From: Hominilimicola fabiformis
GTDB taxonomy: Bacteria; Bacillota; Clostridia; UBA1381
DNA length: 64,000 nt
NCBI RefSeq assembly: GCF_020687385.1
Contig: NZ_JAJEQM010000005.1
Span: forward strand, 62,001-126,000
Direction of reading: 5' to 3'
This document shows, in pieces, positions 63,731-64,000 of the stretch. Every line of letters begins with the position of its first letter. Position 1 is the stretch's first letter. The notes under the pieces were generated by a model. The model was not told where the DNA came from. It did no database searches and saw only the letters and a program-made list of their open reading frames with translations. The position numbers were made by a program, and so were the translations under genes.

Positions 63731-64000
63731 AAAAAATGTCTGAAATAAATGCTGTAAGCGGAAATGAAAACGATATACGAAATTTGATAATTGCGGAAAT
63801 TGAAGATAAGGTTGACGATATTACCGTTGATACAATGGGTAATGTTATTGCATATAAAAAAGGCAGTGACAGCGGTAAAAAAATCGCGGTTGCGGTTAAT
63901 ATGGACGAACCCGGTTTTATCATAAGCGGAGTAACCGAAAAGGGTTATTTGAAATTTAAAGCGGTAGGAAATATTGACCCGCGAAAAATTATTTCAAAAA
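63715..64000 (+). CDS. Second M42-family peptidase (5' part only)
   Basis: The first 95 codons, running off the window. ATG 63715 overlaps the upstream M42 gene by 16 bases and follows AGGGGAG. The opening (LLKKMSEINAVSGNENDIRNLII, DDITVDTMGNVIAYKKG) is clearly M42. The first metal-ligand block reads VNMDEPGF: the expected His is Asn62, and the usual Glu-Ile/Val-Gly is Glu-Pro-Gly. If the rest is normal this subunit may bind metal poorly or be non-catalytic. The remaining motifs lie outside the window. Confidence 0.85.
   Translation, partial: MAELLKKMSEINAVSGNENDIRNLIIAEIEDKVDDITVDTMGNVIAYKKGSDSGKKIAVAVNMDEPGFIISGVTEKGYLKFKAVGNIDPRKIISK

Noticed and set aside
1-64000. CRISPR arrays, intact insertion sequences, prophage genes or att sites
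   Set aside because: No regularly spaced repeats, transposase, integrase or phage structural genes were found on either strand.

Overview
The window looks like the chromosome of a low-G+C anaerobic member of the Clostridia. The reasons are the AT-rich sequence, strong Shine-Dalgarno sites, the fused IspH-ribosomal protein S1 gene, the bifunctional AdhE, and the long yicC-remA-gmk-rpoZ-priA-def-fmt-rsmB-rlmN-stp-prkC-rsgA-rpe-thiN operon. Sigma-A type promoters (TTGACA, 17 nt, TATAAT) can be read directly in front of many units. I see no CRISPR array, intact insertion sequence, prophage or rRNA gene. The species cannot be named from the sequence.

Layout. 1-3740: potassium uptake (end of a TrkA-like protein, TrkH, then KtrB and KtrA). 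3753-6770: adhE behind a long structured leader. 6910-9655: a zinc-ribbon protein, a tail-anchored coiled-coil protein, and a PpiC foldase lipoprotein. 9729: tRNA-Leu(UAA). 9961-12842: pantothenate operon (DUF2520 protein, panB, panC, panD), followed by cell-surface polymer genes (TagF-like, GT2) and a surface O-acylation group (SGNH, DUF4358, MBOAT, DHHW) up to 18985. 19036-23529 (minus strand): carAB behind a leader-peptide attenuator. 23640-27513: two glnK-amt operons with near-duplicate leaders. 27590-31222: convergent recQ and rqcH. 31361: a stalk-domain secreted protein. 32949-49746: core-process genes, ending with an IscS-like cysteine desulfurase, thiI and a PncC/CinA-C protein. 49851: recA. 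51155: HPr. 51491-57797: uvrC, pgeF, an orphan peptide-binding lipoprotein, a flavoprotein, a HutP-family protein and aroH. 57815-61122: cmk, plsC and ispH-rpsA. 61327 to the end: murD and two M42 peptidases, the last cut by the window edge.

The most interesting content is regulatory RNA. (1) carAB has a promoter, a 30-codon leader ORF, a hairpin followed by a U-rich tract, and a terminator whose 5' arm overlaps the leader stop codon. This is the architecture of the E. coli pyrBI attenuator, not of a PyrR leader. (2) Both glnK-amt leaders carry two hairpins with six-base loops showing A at position 1 and G at position 4, each overlapping an intrinsic terminator, as expected of ANTAR (EutV/NasR-type) antitermination targets. 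(3) adhE and the PpiC foldase gene, 4.5 kb apart, share a compact H-type pseudoknot just upstream of the start codon. Its pairing is kept by a covarying base pair and it is followed by an identical 16-nt sequence. I do not recognise it as a known riboswitch; it is the best candidate here for an undescribed element.
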